Source: Streptomyces sp. CB09001
GTDB lineage: Bacteria; Actinomycetota; Actinomycetes; Streptomycetales; Streptomycetaceae
NCBI RefSeq assembly: GCF_003369795.1
Contig: NZ_CP026730.1
Location: 6,811,001 to 6,875,000, forward strand
Direction of reading: 5' to 3'
DNA: 64,000 nucleotides
Shown in pieces: positions 1 through 8,444 of this stretch. Under the pieces are notes generated by a model. The model saw only the letters and a program-made list of their open reading frames with translations, was not told the DNA's origin and ran no database searches. Made by a program: the position numbers and the translations under genes. Positions within the stretch are counted from its first letter, which is position 1. Each line of letters opens with the position of its first letter.

Positions 1-1075
1 AGTACATGACCGCCGTCTCGCCCGCACCCCACGAGGAGTACAGGCGCACCCGGACGACATAGCGGCGGCCCTTGACGAAACGGGCCCTGATCGTGGCGTT
101 GCGGGAGGTTCCCCCGTCGTCCTGTCCGGCGAAGTAGCGGGGCACACCGTCCCGCTCCTCGAAGACGACGACGACGGCGTCACTGTCACCGAAGGTGCCC
201 ACGGTGTACTCGCGGGTCTCCGGCGGATCCACGCGGAAGTCGGCCTGCTCGCCGGGCCCGAGACCCAGCGGCACCGAGCGGAACGGCACCAGCGGACCGG
301 GCCGGCCGGTGGGCGGGTACCAGCGCAGGGTGAACTCCTTGTCGGCGGCGGAGAGCGTACCGGGCGGGTGCAGGCCGGAGCGGTAGTGCTCGGGTTCCAG
401 TATCAGTCCCGAGGAGAACGGGTACTCCATGATCGACTGCGGGTCCCAGACCGGGGCGTTGGCCTCGTCGCCGTCGAGCTTGCGCAGGATGTTGTGGAAG
501 GTCCGCTCCCGGCTCCAGTGGTTGGGCGGGCCCGCCAGCTCGGCGTAGACCGCCTCGTCGTCCCACAGGATGCCCGCGAACGGGCTCTGGTGCTCGTGCA
601 GCATGCCGAGCGCGTGCCCGATCTGGTGCAGGGCCGTCGCGCGCTCGCCCGGAGCGGTCAGGTCCCAGCCGAAGTTCATCGTACGGTCGTTCAGACCGAC
701 CCGGAGCGCGTCCTTGCCCACCGCCGACCAGGATCCGTCGCCGGGCTGGAAGCCGATGCGCAGCTCCGCCTCCGACCGGTCGCGGACCTCCACCAGATCG
801 AGCCCGATGCCGAGGTCCCGCCACTCCCGGAAGCAGTCGCGCACCACGTCCCGCTGCTCCTCGGTCCCCGCCCACGAACCCCGGCGCGGCCGCCCGCTCC
901 CCGGCATCGGGACCACCGAGGCGTCGGTGTCGCCGCCGAGGAAGCAGTAGTGCAGCACGGTTGCGTTGACCCACATCCGCTGCCCGCCGACGAGCGCGGC
1001 GACGCGCTCCACGGCCAGCCCCGGCGGAAGCACCGGGTCAGGCTGCTGCGCGAGCGAGCAGTAGCGTGCGGTCAT
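1..1075 (-). CDS. Metzincin-like metalloprotease homologue, C-terminus off the left edge
   Basis: The gene starts at ATG 1075 and is still open at the window edge (about 358 codons visible). Residues 150-162 read HQIGHALGMLHEH, the zinc site of astacin/matrixin-type metzincins (HExxHxxGxxH) followed by the usual HEHQSP. The catalytic Glu is Gln (Q151, codon CAG at 625-623), so the zinc ligands are kept but the general base is lost. A downstream MEYPFSSG stretch could supply the metzincin Met-turn. No signal peptide is visible at the start chosen; an in-frame stop about 50 bases upstream rules out a much longer N-terminus. It is divergent from the LuxR-type regulator. It is probably an inactive, zinc-binding member of the family, but activity cannot be judged from sequence alone. 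Confidence 0.75.
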   Translation of the reverse strand, partial: MTARYCSLAQQPDPVLPPGLAVERVAALVGGQRMWVNATVLHYCFLGGDTDASVVPMPGSGRPRRGSWAGTEEQRDVVRDCFREWRDLGIGLDLVEVRDRSEAELRIGFQPGDGSWSAVGKDALRVGLNDRTMNFGWDLTAPGERATALHQIGHALGMLHEHQSPFAGILWDDEAVYAELAGPPNHWSRERTFHNILRKLDGDEANAPVWDPQSIMEYPFSSGLILEPEHYRSGLHPPGTLSAADKEFTLRWYPPTGRPGPLVPFRSVPLGLGPGEQADFRVDPPETREYTVGTFGDSDAVVVVFEERDGVPRYFAGQDDGGTSRNATIRARFVKGRRYVVRVRLYSSWGAGETAVMY

Positions 1076-1153
1076 GGCCCTCAGGGTGCCGTCCGGTCCG
1101 GCCCCGGCGCCTGAGTCGGGGGGTACTCAAGTCACCCTGTATCAGGGATGAGT

Positions 1154-2989
1154 ATGCCGACTCATGTTGCCGTGACGACTTCTCTGCGGGACGCGAAGAG
1201 GCTGGAGACCCCCTGGCCGTTCACCGGGCGGGCGGACGAACTGGAGCTGGTGCGCAGGTCCGTGGCGGCCGGACGGGGCGGCCTCGTGGTGACCGGCCCG
1301 GCGGGAGCGGGCAAGACCAGGCTCGTGACGGAGGCCGTGCGCGGCACGGACCGCGCCCGCGCCGCCGGGACGCCCGAGACCCGGGACATCCCCTTCGCCG
1401 CCTTCGCCCACCTGCTGCCCGAGTCAGTCACCCTGCACCGCGCGGTACAACTCCTGTCCGACGTACGGCTGCTGCTGGTCGACGACGCGCACCTGCTCGA
1501 CGCCGCCTCCGCCGCCCTCGTGCACCAGCTCGCCGTACACGGCCGCACCCGCCTCCTGGTCGTCGCCACCGACGGCGCCCCCGTGCCGGACGCCGTGTCC
1601 CGGCTCTGGTCCGGGGAGCTGCTGCCGCGCCTCGCCCTGCGACCGCTGCCCCGCGAGGAGACCGCCGACCTCCTCACGGCCGGCGCGGACACCGTCCTGG
1701 AGCCGCTCACCGTCGACCGCCTGCACCGCCTGTGCCGAGGGGACCTGCGGCTGCTGCGCGAACTGCTGACCGCCGTCCGCGAGAGCGGCCGGCTCGTGCC
1801 GGTGCCGGACACGGACCAGTGGGCGTGGCGCGGACCGGTGCCGGTCACCCCGGCGGTCCGCGAGCGCACCGCCCAGGTACTCGACCGCCCCCGCACCGAG
1901 GAGCGGGAGACGCTCGAACGCCTCGCCTTCGCCGAGCCGTTGTCCCTGGACCTGGACCGGGACCTGGACCGGGACGCGCTCGACGTACGGATCCTGGAGC
2001 ACCTGGAAACCGAGGGACTGGTCACCGTCGACGACCACGGTGCCGGCCGTCTCGCGCACCCCCTGCACGGTCCGGTGCTGCGCGCCGCCGCGGGCCGGCT
2101 GCGGGCCCGCCGCCTGGCCCGCACTCCGGACCGGACCGGCCCCGCCCTGGAGGCGGAGCGGGCCGCCCTCGCCCTGCGCATCGAGCAGGCCGACGTACGG
2201 CCGACCGAGGCCCCCGTGGGGGAGTGGCTGGCTGCCGAGGGAGTACCGCTGCCGACCCGGTACGCGGCGCTGCGGGCCCGGTACGCCCGGTTGGGCGGGC
2301 GGCTGCGCGAGGCCGCCGCGTGGGCCCGCGAGGGCCTGCGGACCGACCGCGGCGATCCCGCCTGCCTCGGCGAACTCGCCCTCGCCCTCGCACAGTCGGG
2401 CGACGGACGACTCGACGTCGACGGGGCGGGCGTCGCCGCCGCCTGGGCCGCCGCCGCGCGCGGCGACCTCGACGAGGCGGTCCGGACGGTCGACCGGGGC
2501 GAGCCGTACGACGCGGTCAGGCTCGGCGCACCCGAGCGGGCGCCCGCCGCGCTGACCGGTGTCTTCGCCGTGCACGCCGACGCCCTCGCGCGCGAGGACG
2601 GGCCGACGCTGGACCGGGTCGCCGATGAGCTGGAGCGGTGTGGATTCCTGCTGTTCGCGGCCGAGGCGAGCGCCCAGGCGGTGGGCGCCCACCGCGACCC
2701 CCGGTCCGCCCGCACCGCCCGGACCCGGGCCGCCGCCCTCGCCCGGCGCTGCCAGGGCGCCCGCACCCCCGCACTGTCCGGCCTGGTGCTGGGCGAACTC
2801 ACCGCCCGACAGCGGCAGATCGTCACCCTCGCCGCCGAGGGCCTGAGCAACCGGCAGATCGCGGAGCGGCTGACCCTCTCCGTCCGCACCGTCGGCAACC
2901 ACCTCTACGGCGCCTACACCCGCCTCGGGGCGCGCGACCGCGGCGCCCTGCCGTGGCTCATGGAACTGCCCGAGTCCCAACCCGCCTGA
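1154..2989 (+). CDS. LuxR-family transcriptional regulator with N-terminal AAA/ATPase domain
   Basis: A 611-residue regulator. A Walker A motif GPAGAGKT lies at residues 48-55, followed by a weakly conserved ATPase region (LLLVDDAHLL resembles Walker B). A classical LuxR helix-turn-helix fills residues 549-605 (LTARQRQIV, LSNRQIAERL, SVRTVGNHL). This is the layout of LAL/MalT-like regulators, but at about 600 residues it is shorter than the usual 900 or so. ATG 1154 is preferred to ATG 1148, because the AGGG at 1144-1147 abuts 1148 but is 6 bases from 1154. It is divergent from the metalloprotease-like gene and convergent with the CHAT gene. Its target is not evident; the adjacent divergent gene is the simplest guess. 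Confidence 0.85.
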   Translation: MPTHVAVTTSLRDAKRLETPWPFTGRADELELVRRSVAAGRGGLVVTGPAGAGKTRLVTEAVRGTDRARAAGTPETRDIPFAAFAHLLPESVTLHRAVQLLSDVRLLLVDDAHLLDAASAALVHQLAVHGRTRLLVVATDGAPVPDAVSRLWSGELLPRLALRPLPREETADLLTAGADTVLEPLTVDRLHRLCRGDLRLLRELLTAVRESGRLVPVPDTDQWAWRGPVPVTPAVRERTAQVLDRPRTEERETLERLAFAEPLSLDLDRDLDRDALDVRILEHLETEGLVTVDDHGAGRLAHPLHGPVLRAAAGRLRARRLARTPDRTGPALEAERAALALRIEQADVRPTEAPVGEWLAAEGVPLPTRYAALRARYARLGGRLREAAAWAREGLRTDRGDPACLGELALALAQSGDGRLDVDGAGVAAAWAAAARGDLDEAVRTVDRGEPYDAVRLGAPERAPAALTGVFAVHADALAREDGPTLDRVADELERCGFLLFAAEASAQAVGAHRDPRSARTARTRAAALARRCQGARTPALSGLVLGELTARQRQIVTLAAEGLSNRQIAERLTLSVRTVGNHLYGAYTRLGARDRGALPWLMELPESQPA

Positions 2990-3006
2990 CCCGGCGGCCG
3001 GGTACC

Positions 3007-3032
3007 GGGTGGCGGGGTGGCGGGGTGGCGGG
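3007..3032 (+). repeat. Tandem GGGTGGC repeat, predicted G-quadruplex, between convergent genes
   Basis: Four G-runs of three or four are separated by TGGC: three and a half copies of an 8-base unit GGGTGGCG. This fits the G3+N1-7 quadruplex rule. It fills nearly all of the 43-bp gap between the stop codons of the LuxR regulator and the CHAT gene, and ends against the CHAT stop codon. Confidence 0.7.
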
Positions 3033-6000
3033 TCAGGCCGCCCCGAACGCCGAGAAGGCCCACCCCGTCGCCTGGTGCACCGCGTCGCCCGGCAGCGCGG
3101 CCCGCGCGTCGCGCAGCGCCTCCGCCAGGGACAGGCCGGCCTCCAGCCCCTTGTGCAGCGCGAGCATCAGCGGCACCACCGCGGCGTCGTTGACGGGCGC
3201 GGTGCACGCCACCACCCCGGCCGTGCCCAGCGGCAGCAGCGCGGTGACCAGGCCGAGCAGCTCGTCGGCGCCGACCGACGCGAAACGCGCCGTGTCGCAG
3301 CAGGGCAGGATGATCCGGTACGGGCTGCGGTCGAGCCGCTCGAAATCGTGCACGATGAGCGGCCCGTCGGCCATCCGCAGCGACGAGAACAACGGACTGT
3401 CCGCGCGGAAGGTCCCGTGCGCCGCGATGTGCGCCAACGCGGCGCCGTCCAGCTCCCGCAACACGCTGGGCACCCGTGCGTCGTCGCCCTCCAGCACGAC
3501 GGTCCCGCCCCGTGCGGCGGCGGGGGCACCGGGACGCGCCCGCCGGCCGGCGTCGCCCTCCCGGCCGACGAGCTCCCCGCCCTCGCTGTCGACGAGCAGC
3601 GAAGCTCGCCTCCCGCCGCCGTCCGGCGCAGCCGTCTCCCGCCGCCCCCCAGGCTCCCACCCACCCCGCGGCGGCACCGCGAGCGCCCCGGCGGGCCGTC
3701 CGTGCTCGCCGAGGTACGCCCCGTCCTGGGACGGCACCGGGCGCGCTCCGGCCGGCTGCGCGTGTTCGCTGCGGTCCGGTCCGGCCTGTGGTGGTATCCG
3801 ATGTGGTCCGGCGGGTTCACCGTGTTCCCGGTGGTGCGGCGGAGCCTGGGGCGGTGCCGGGGGCGTGTCGGTCGACTGTGCGTGGTTCCTGCGGTCCGGT
3901 CCGGGCTGTGGTGGTACTTGGTGTGGTCCGGCGGGATCCCCGCGGTCACCCGGCCGCCGCTCGCCCTGCGACGGAGCCTCGAGCGTGTCGGCAGCCGCCG
4001 TGCGTCCATCGCGCTCCCGTCCGCCGCCCGGTGGCGGCCGGCGTGCCCCCGCGTACCGCTCGGACAGCTCCGGCACCTCGGCGCCGCCGCTCGCCAGGCC
4101 GGGGCCGCGGACCAGGACCTGCCGGCCGCCGGGCGGCGGAGCGGTGTCCCTCGCCCGCAGCCAGCTGCTCGCCGACGGCGACACGCTGAGGACGCGTTCC
4201 CGCAGGACGGGCAGCAGCGCCCACGGCACCCGGTGCAGCCGGCCCGGCGGGACCACGACGACCGGACCGGAGCCGAGGTGGGCCGCGGCCGGTCCCAGCA
4301 GCAGGTGCTGCAGGCGGGCCCCGGCCGCCTCCACCAGGGGCAGCCGTGCCTCGGCACCGGGATGGGCCAGCCGTCGCAGACCGGCCTGAACGTGCTCGGC
4401 CTCCCGTTCCGCCTCGGCCAGCGGCCCGGCCTCGAAGCGCCGTACCCGGCCCTGCCCGCACAGCAGCACGTGCACCCGCCCGTCGAGCACCGCCAGCTCC
4501 ACCAGCCGCACCTCGTCGCCCAGCCGCCGCAGCAGCCGCCCCACGTCGAACCGGTCGCCGTCGCCGGGCGCCGCACCCCGCATGTGCAGGGTGCGGGAGC
4601 GGATCTCCCGCTCCAGGCGCCGCTGTTCCCGCTCCAGCGCGGGAGCGGGCCGGCCGCCGTCCGTGCGGGCCTCCTCCGCGCGGGCGGCGAGTTCCCGGAA
4701 CGCCGTCATGGCGGTCAGCAGCACCGGATCGGCCGGCGGCCGGGTCGGCGGCGCCGACAGCACCGTGGCCCGCCAGCGCTCGCTCCAGCCGAGCAGCCGC
4801 CGCGGCCCGCCCGAGACCAGCGAGGCCCGCTGCGCCAGCGCCGCCAGCTCCGCACCCTGTGCGGTGGCCCGGGCCCGCAGCTCCGAGGCGCCCAGCGTCA
4901 TCCGGTGGTCGTCGAGGACGTCCAGACCGCGCCGGCAGGCCTCCAGCACGCCCCGCGCCGAGCCCGCCGCCCGGGCCCGCAGCGCCTGCGCCGCCCAGCC
5001 CGTCATCCGCGCCAGCGGCGGCCCGCTGTGCCGGCTGCGCGCGGCCACCGCCAGATGCCGTTCCGCGTCCGCGGTCCAGCCGAGGTCCAGCGCGATCCGG
5101 CCCGCCAGGAGGGACGCCTCCGGCGCGGCCGGCGCACCGAAGGCCGCCAGCCGCTCCGCCACCGCCGCAGCGTCCGCGACCAGCCGGCCCGAGCCGCGCC
5201 CCGTGGCGACCCGCGCCTCGATCAGCACCAGCCGGGCGTGCGTCTCGTACCAGGTGCGCCGCTGCCCGGCGAACAGCCGCACCGCGAGGGCCGCGCGCGC
5301 CAGCGCGGTCTGCGGCTCGTCCGCCAGCCGGGCCGCCCGCGCCGCCACCAGCAGCAACTCCGCCTTGCGGGTGGACTGCCCGCCGATCCCGTCCAGCGCC
5401 GCTACGGCTCCGTCCGCCTCCGCCAGCGCCTCGGTGGCGAGCCCCGCCGCCATCAGCACCTCGCAGCGCCGGATGGTGAGCATGAACGTCGGTGTGCCCA
5501 GCTTCGCGTACCGCTCCTCCGCCTCGTCGAGGAGCCGCAGTGCCGCGGGGACGTCACCCGACCGGAAGGCCGCCAGACCCCGGCTCTCCACCGCGTCGGC
5601 CTTGTCGTGCTCCTGGCCCGTGGTGTCCCACAGCGCCTCCGCCGCGGTGAAGTCGGCGTCCGCCCGTTCCACCGAGCCCAGCGCCAGGTGCACGGTCGCC
5701 CGCAGTGTCAGCGCCCGCGCCGTCCAGATCACGTCCTCCGCCTGCCGCAGCACCGGGATCGCCCGCCGTACGTCCTCCAGCGCCTCGCCGTGCCGGCCGA
5801 GGACCCACCACACGTACGCCCGCCGGAACAGCACCCGCGCGCGTGTGTGACCGCTCCCGCGCGCGACGCCCCGCTCGAACGCCTCCAGCCCCGCCCGGGT
5901 ACGCCCGGCGTGCACCAGCGCGACCCCGAGCGTGGCCAGGACGTCCGCCTCCCGCTCGGCCGAGTCCGCGCGCGCGGCGAGGTCGCGGGCGCGCCGCAGA

Positions 6001-6185
6001 TGGGCCAGGGCGCGCCGGGTGTCGCCGAAGTCCCGCTGCCAGATGCCGATCACCTGATGGGCGACCGAGGCGTGCAGCGGCGAGGGATCGGCGCCGAGCA
6101 ACTCCTCCGCCCGCGTCAGCGCTTCGCCCGGGGCGGCGAACACCATCGGCAGCAGGTCGAGAACCGAGTCGTTTCGCGCTGTCAC
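3033..6185 (-). CDS. TPR-rich CHAT-domain (caspase-like) protein
   Basis: A 1050-residue protein from GTG 6185. Roughly residues 20-500 are Ala/Arg/Leu-rich helical repeats of TPR type. A CHAT domain follows from about residue 540 to the end. The expected cysteine-protease dyad is present: His923 in IAAHGTF and Cys963 in LPCCDTA (Cys962 precedes it). Residues ~742-841, between the two halves of the CHAT fold, are a Pro/Gly/His-rich insertion encoded by a 120-bp tandem repeat. GTG 6185 has no Shine-Dalgarno; a TACCAT -10-like hexamer (6198-6193) would put the transcript start on the codon, so the mRNA may be leaderless. It is divergent from the S8 protease operon. CHAT proteases are known to be activated by partners and to cleave specific targets; the target here is unknown. 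Confidence 0.85.
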   Translation of the reverse strand: MTARNDSVLDLLPMVFAAPGEALTRAEELLGADPSPLHASVAHQVIGIWQRDFGDTRRALAHLRRARDLAARADSAEREADVLATLGVALVHAGRTRAGLEAFERGVARGSGHTRARVLFRRAYVWWVLGRHGEALEDVRRAIPVLRQAEDVIWTARALTLRATVHLALGSVERADADFTAAEALWDTTGQEHDKADAVESRGLAAFRSGDVPAALRLLDEAEERYAKLGTPTFMLTIRRCEVLMAAGLATEALAEADGAVAALDGIGGQSTRKAELLLVAARAARLADEPQTALARAALAVRLFAGQRRTWYETHARLVLIEARVATGRGSGRLVADAAAVAERLAAFGAPAAPEASLLAGRIALDLGWTADAERHLAVAARSRHSGPPLARMTGWAAQALRARAAGSARGVLEACRRGLDVLDDHRMTLGASELRARATAQGAELAALAQRASLVSGGPRRLLGWSERWRATVLSAPPTRPPADPVLLTAMTAFRELAARAEEARTDGGRPAPALEREQRRLEREIRSRTLHMRGAAPGDGDRFDVGRLLRRLGDEVRLVELAVLDGRVHVLLCGQGRVRRFEAGPLAEAEREAEHVQAGLRRLAHPGAEARLPLVEAAGARLQHLLLGPAAAHLGSGPVVVVPPGRLHRVPWALLPVLRERVLSVSPSASSWLRARDTAPPPGGRQVLVRGPGLASGGAEVPELSERYAGARRPPPGGGRERDGRTAAADTLEAPSQGERRPGDRGDPAGPHQVPPQPGPDRRNHAQSTDTPPAPPQAPPHHREHGEPAGPHRIPPQAGPDRSEHAQPAGARPVPSQDGAYLGEHGRPAGALAVPPRGGWEPGGRRETAAPDGGGRRASLLVDSEGGELVGREGDAGRRARPGAPAAARGGTVVLEGDDARVPSVLRELDGAALAHIAAHGTFRADSPLFSSLRMADGPLIVHDFERLDRSPYRIILPCCDTARFASVGADELLGLVTALLPLGTAGVVACTAPVNDAAVVPLMLALHKGLEAGLSLAEALRDARAALPGDAVHQATGWAFSAFGAA
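3661..3960 (-). repeat. 120-bp in-frame tandem repeat (about 2.5 copies) inside the CHAT gene
   Basis: The blocks 3721-3840 and 3841-3960 align with a period of exactly 120 bp (for example GCGGTCCGGT at 3771 and 3891, GTGGTCCGGCGGG at 3802 and 3922). A third half copy lies at 3661-3720. The unit encodes about 40 residues of the form (G)xPAGPHxxPPQxGPDR. The period is a multiple of three, so copy number can change without breaking the frame. Confidence 0.8.
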
Positions 6186-6205
6186 CCCACGGATGGTAGT
6201 GCTCC

Positions 6206-6231
6206 GGAACCACGTCACACAGGTTCGAGTC
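6206..6231 (+). promoter_or_regulatory. Candidate ECF-type promoter upstream of the S8 protease operon
   Basis: GGAACC (6206-6211) followed after 14 bases by CGAGTC (6226-6231) resembles the GGAAC / CGTC -35/-10 pattern of ECF sigma factors. A GGAACCA also lies in front of the sigma factor gene of this operon (7815). The spacer holds the partial dyad ACAGGTTCGAGTCTGT. Prediction only. Confidence 0.3.
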
Positions 6232-6283
6232 TGTATCAATCGGCCACCCCGGGACTCTGATTGACGACCGCTGCCACCACCGT

Positions 6284-6313
6284 GGTCACATCCGTGGTCA
6301 CACCCGCGGTCAC
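6284..6313 (+). repeat. Three 12-bp tandem GGTCAC repeats in the leader of the S8 protease gene
   Basis: GGTCAC occurs at 6284, 6296 and 6308, exactly 12 bp apart, inside near-identical units CCGTGGTCACAT / CCGTGGTCACAC / CCGCGGTCACGC. They lie 50-80 bp before the start codon. They could be a regulator-binding array. Confidence 0.55.
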
Positions 6314-6363
6314 GCCCGGGGCCCCGGCCGTCGTCACCGCCACCGCCACAGTGGAGGACAAGC

Positions 6364-7797
6364 ATGGCACCACAGCGATTCCGCGAGCAGTTCGACCAGA
6401 TCCAGCGCTCGATGCCGGACGTCCCGCTGGCGATGGGCCCGGACGACTCCGCCGAGTTCTTCTACGAGAAGGGCGTCGTCCTCGCCCGCGACGGCGAGGA
6501 GGCCCGCATCGTCGAGGACACCGTGCGCGACCACTTCACCACGATGGCCGGACTCACCCCGGACCACGTGCGCCGCACGAGCCCCGAGTCCAACCGCACC
6601 GGCATCACCCGCATCCAGGTCGCCGACCCCGGCGAGGGCGCCCGCGACGGCGACCCCACCGTCGCCCACGCCCTGCGCTCCCTCAGAACGGCGGAGGGCC
6701 GCGCGGGCCGCCGGCTGATCAGCCGCAACCACGTCGTCTCCATCGCCGTCAACGCCTGCCCCGGCGACGAGCCGGTGCCCGTCCCGCTGAGCGAGCCGCC
6801 CAACCCGGCCGCCGACACGGCGGCCTACGACCCCGCGACCGCCGTCGGCGTCCTCGTCATCGACACCGGCCTCATGCACGACTACCGGTCCTATCCGCTG
6901 CTGGTCCACACCGAGGGCGACGCCCAGATCAGGGAGTGCGGCGACGACGGCGTCCTGTGCCAGTACGTCGGACACGGCACCTTCATCGCCGGGCTGGTCG
7001 CCGCCGTCGCGCCCAACACCCAGGTGACCGTACGCAACACCCTCAACGACGCGGGCGCGATCCTGGAGTCGGAGCTGGGCGAGAAGCTCTTCGAGGCCGT
7101 CGACCGCGGCGGCTGGCCCGAGGTCCTCAGCCTCTCCGCCGGCACCTCCAACGGCCGCACCGACGGCCTGCTCGGCGTCCACGCCTTCATGGAGGAACTC
7201 CGCGACCAGCGGACCCTGCTGGTCGCCGCCGCGGGCAACAACGCCAGCGCCACCCCCTTCTGGCCCGCCGCCTACGCCACCCTGCCCGGCTGGGAGGACT
7301 CGGTGCTGTCGATCGGGGCGCTGCGCTCCGACGGAGAGTTCGGCGCCTGCTTCAGCAACCACGGCGGCTGGGTGCGGGCCTACGCCCCCGGCGAGCGCCT
7401 CACCAGCGCCCTCACCGGCTTCGGGGCACCCGTGCCGTACGTCTACCAGCACTCCACCTACGACGCCTGCCGGTTCGGGTTCACCTATGCCTGCACCTGC
7501 CAGTACCCCCGGCACAACGGGGTGCTGAGCGAGCCGGGCGAGGCGCCCGCCAAGCCGGACCAGGTGATGTTCGAGGGGCACGCGCAGTGGAGCGGCACCT
7601 CCTTCGCCACTCCCGTGGTCGCGGGGATGGTCGCCTCCCGCATGACGGCGCACCAGGAGACCGACCCGCGCGCGGCCGGCCGGCGACTGCTCGCGGCCAA
7701 CACCGAGTACGCGGAGGTGCGCGGGGCGCATGTGCCCGCGCTGCTGCCGCCCACCTGGCGCCCGGTCCCCGTCGACCCGTCGGAAGGCGGGTCGTGA
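6364..7797 (+). CDS. S8 (subtilisin-like) serine protease, cytoplasmic
   Basis: A 477-residue protease with a complete subtilase triad: Asp167 (VIDTG), His204 (GHGTFIAG) and Ser413 (GTSFATPVVAG). An AAAGNN motif supplies the oxyanion-hole Asn. There is no signal peptide or membrane segment, so it should act inside the cell, unlike most Streptomyces subtilases. The first ~150 residues form an N-terminal domain, not a classical secreted propeptide. ATG 6364 has a good GGAGG about 6 bases upstream. It is the first gene of an operon with the sigma factor and an acidic protein, and is divergent from the CHAT protease. Two unrelated proteases back to back suggest a proteolytic relay. Substrate unknown. 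Confidence 0.9.
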   Translation: MAPQRFREQFDQIQRSMPDVPLAMGPDDSAEFFYEKGVVLARDGEEARIVEDTVRDHFTTMAGLTPDHVRRTSPESNRTGITRIQVADPGEGARDGDPTVAHALRSLRTAEGRAGRRLISRNHVVSIAVNACPGDEPVPVPLSEPPNPAADTAAYDPATAVGVLVIDTGLMHDYRSYPLLVHTEGDAQIRECGDDGVLCQYVGHGTFIAGLVAAVAPNTQVTVRNTLNDAGAILESELGEKLFEAVDRGGWPEVLSLSAGTSNGRTDGLLGVHAFMEELRDQRTLLVAAAGNNASATPFWPAAYATLPGWEDSVLSIGALRSDGEFGACFSNHGGWVRAYAPGERLTSALTGFGAPVPYVYQHSTYDACRFGFTYACTCQYPRHNGVLSEPGEAPAKPDQVMFEGHAQWSGTSFATPVVAGMVASRMTAHQETDPRAAGRRLLAANTEYAEVRGAHVPALLPPTWRPVPVDPSEGGS

Positions 7798-7814
7798 ACG
7801 GCCTGCTGGCGGTC

Positions 7815-7838
7815 GGAACCATCCACTCCACGGCGTAC
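7815..7838 (+). promoter_or_regulatory. Candidate autoregulatory ECF-type promoter before the sigma gene
   Basis: GGAACC at 7815-7820 is followed after 13 bases by CGTAC at 7834-7838, echoing the GGAACCA element before the S8 gene. It lies 31 bases before GTG 7869. The spacer is shorter than the usual 15-17, which weakens the call. Confidence 0.3.
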
Positions 7839-7868
7839 GATGGCAGGTCGTACACGAGGGGTGGGACC

Positions 7869-8444
7869 GTGGACCGTGCAGATGTCGGGGCGCTCGTCCA
7901 GTCGGCGGCCGACGGGGACGCGGCGGCCTGGAAGTCACTGGTGGACGGACTCGGCCCGCTCGTGTGGTCCGTGGCCAGGTCGCACGGGCTGTCCGACGCC
8001 GACGCGCACGAGGTGTACCAGACCGCCTGGTTCCGGTTCGCCCAGCACCTGGGGCGGATCCGGGAACCGGAGAAGACCGGCTCCTGGCTGGCGAGCACGG
8101 CACGGCACGAGTGCCTGAAGCTGCTCAAGGCCTCCAGGCGGTGGACGCCGACCGACGATCCGCAACTGCTGGACCGGCCGAGCGAGGACCGTACGCCGGA
8201 GGAGTCGGTGCTCGACTCCGAGGAGGCCGCCGCGCAGACCGAGCGCGTACGGCTGCTGTGGCAGGAGTTCGAGGAACTGGGCGAGCGATGCCGCCAGTTG
8301 CTGCGGGTGCTGATCTCCTCGCCACCGCCCAGTTATCAGGAGGTGTCCGCCGCGCTGGGTATCGCGGTGGGCAGCATCGGGCCGATGCGCCAGCGCTGTC
8401 TGCGCAGGCTGCGGGCCCGGCTGGAGGCACGGGGGACGAAATGA
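7869..8444 (+). CDS. ECF-like sigma-70 family RNA polymerase sigma factor
   Basis: A 191-residue sigma factor. Region 2 covers about residues 20-85 (PLVWSVARSHGLSDADAHEV, AWFRFAQHL, GSWLASTARHECL) and region 4 about 135-185 (LLRVLISS, SYQEVSAALGIAVGSIGPMR, RCLRRLRARL). GTG 7869 is chosen because AGGGG lies about 8 bases upstream and the protein then begins just before region 2. GTG 7794, overlapping the S8 stop codon and with GGAAGG upstream, is the alternative and would add 25 residues. The stop overlaps the ATG of the next gene (ATGA). It would redirect RNA polymerase, possibly to its own operon. No zinc-finger anti-sigma factor is linked. Confidence 0.88.
   Translation: MDRADVGALVQSAADGDAAAWKSLVDGLGPLVWSVARSHGLSDADAHEVYQTAWFRFAQHLGRIREPEKTGSWLASTARHECLKLLKASRRWTPTDDPQLLDRPSEDRTPEESVLDSEEAAAQTERVRLLWQEFEELGERCRQLLRVLISSPPPSYQEVSAALGIAVGSIGPMRQRCLRRLRARLEARGTK

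Noticed and set aside
3661..3960. The 120-bp repeats as a CRISPR or mobile array
   Set aside because: The units are contiguous, in frame and coding, with no spacers between them.
6211..6236. GGTTCGAGTC resembling a tRNA T-loop
   Set aside because: Only a 4-bp stem flanks it and no acceptor, D or anticodon arm can be built around it; it lies in a promoter region and is better read as a small dyad.
6261..6363. Extension of coding sequence through the Thr/Val repeat (TVVTSVVTPAVT) from TTG 6261
   Set aside because: It is not in frame with the S8 protease, runs out of phase through that gene, and comes from the 12-bp DNA repeat. The S8 gene has a strong ribosome site at its own ATG.
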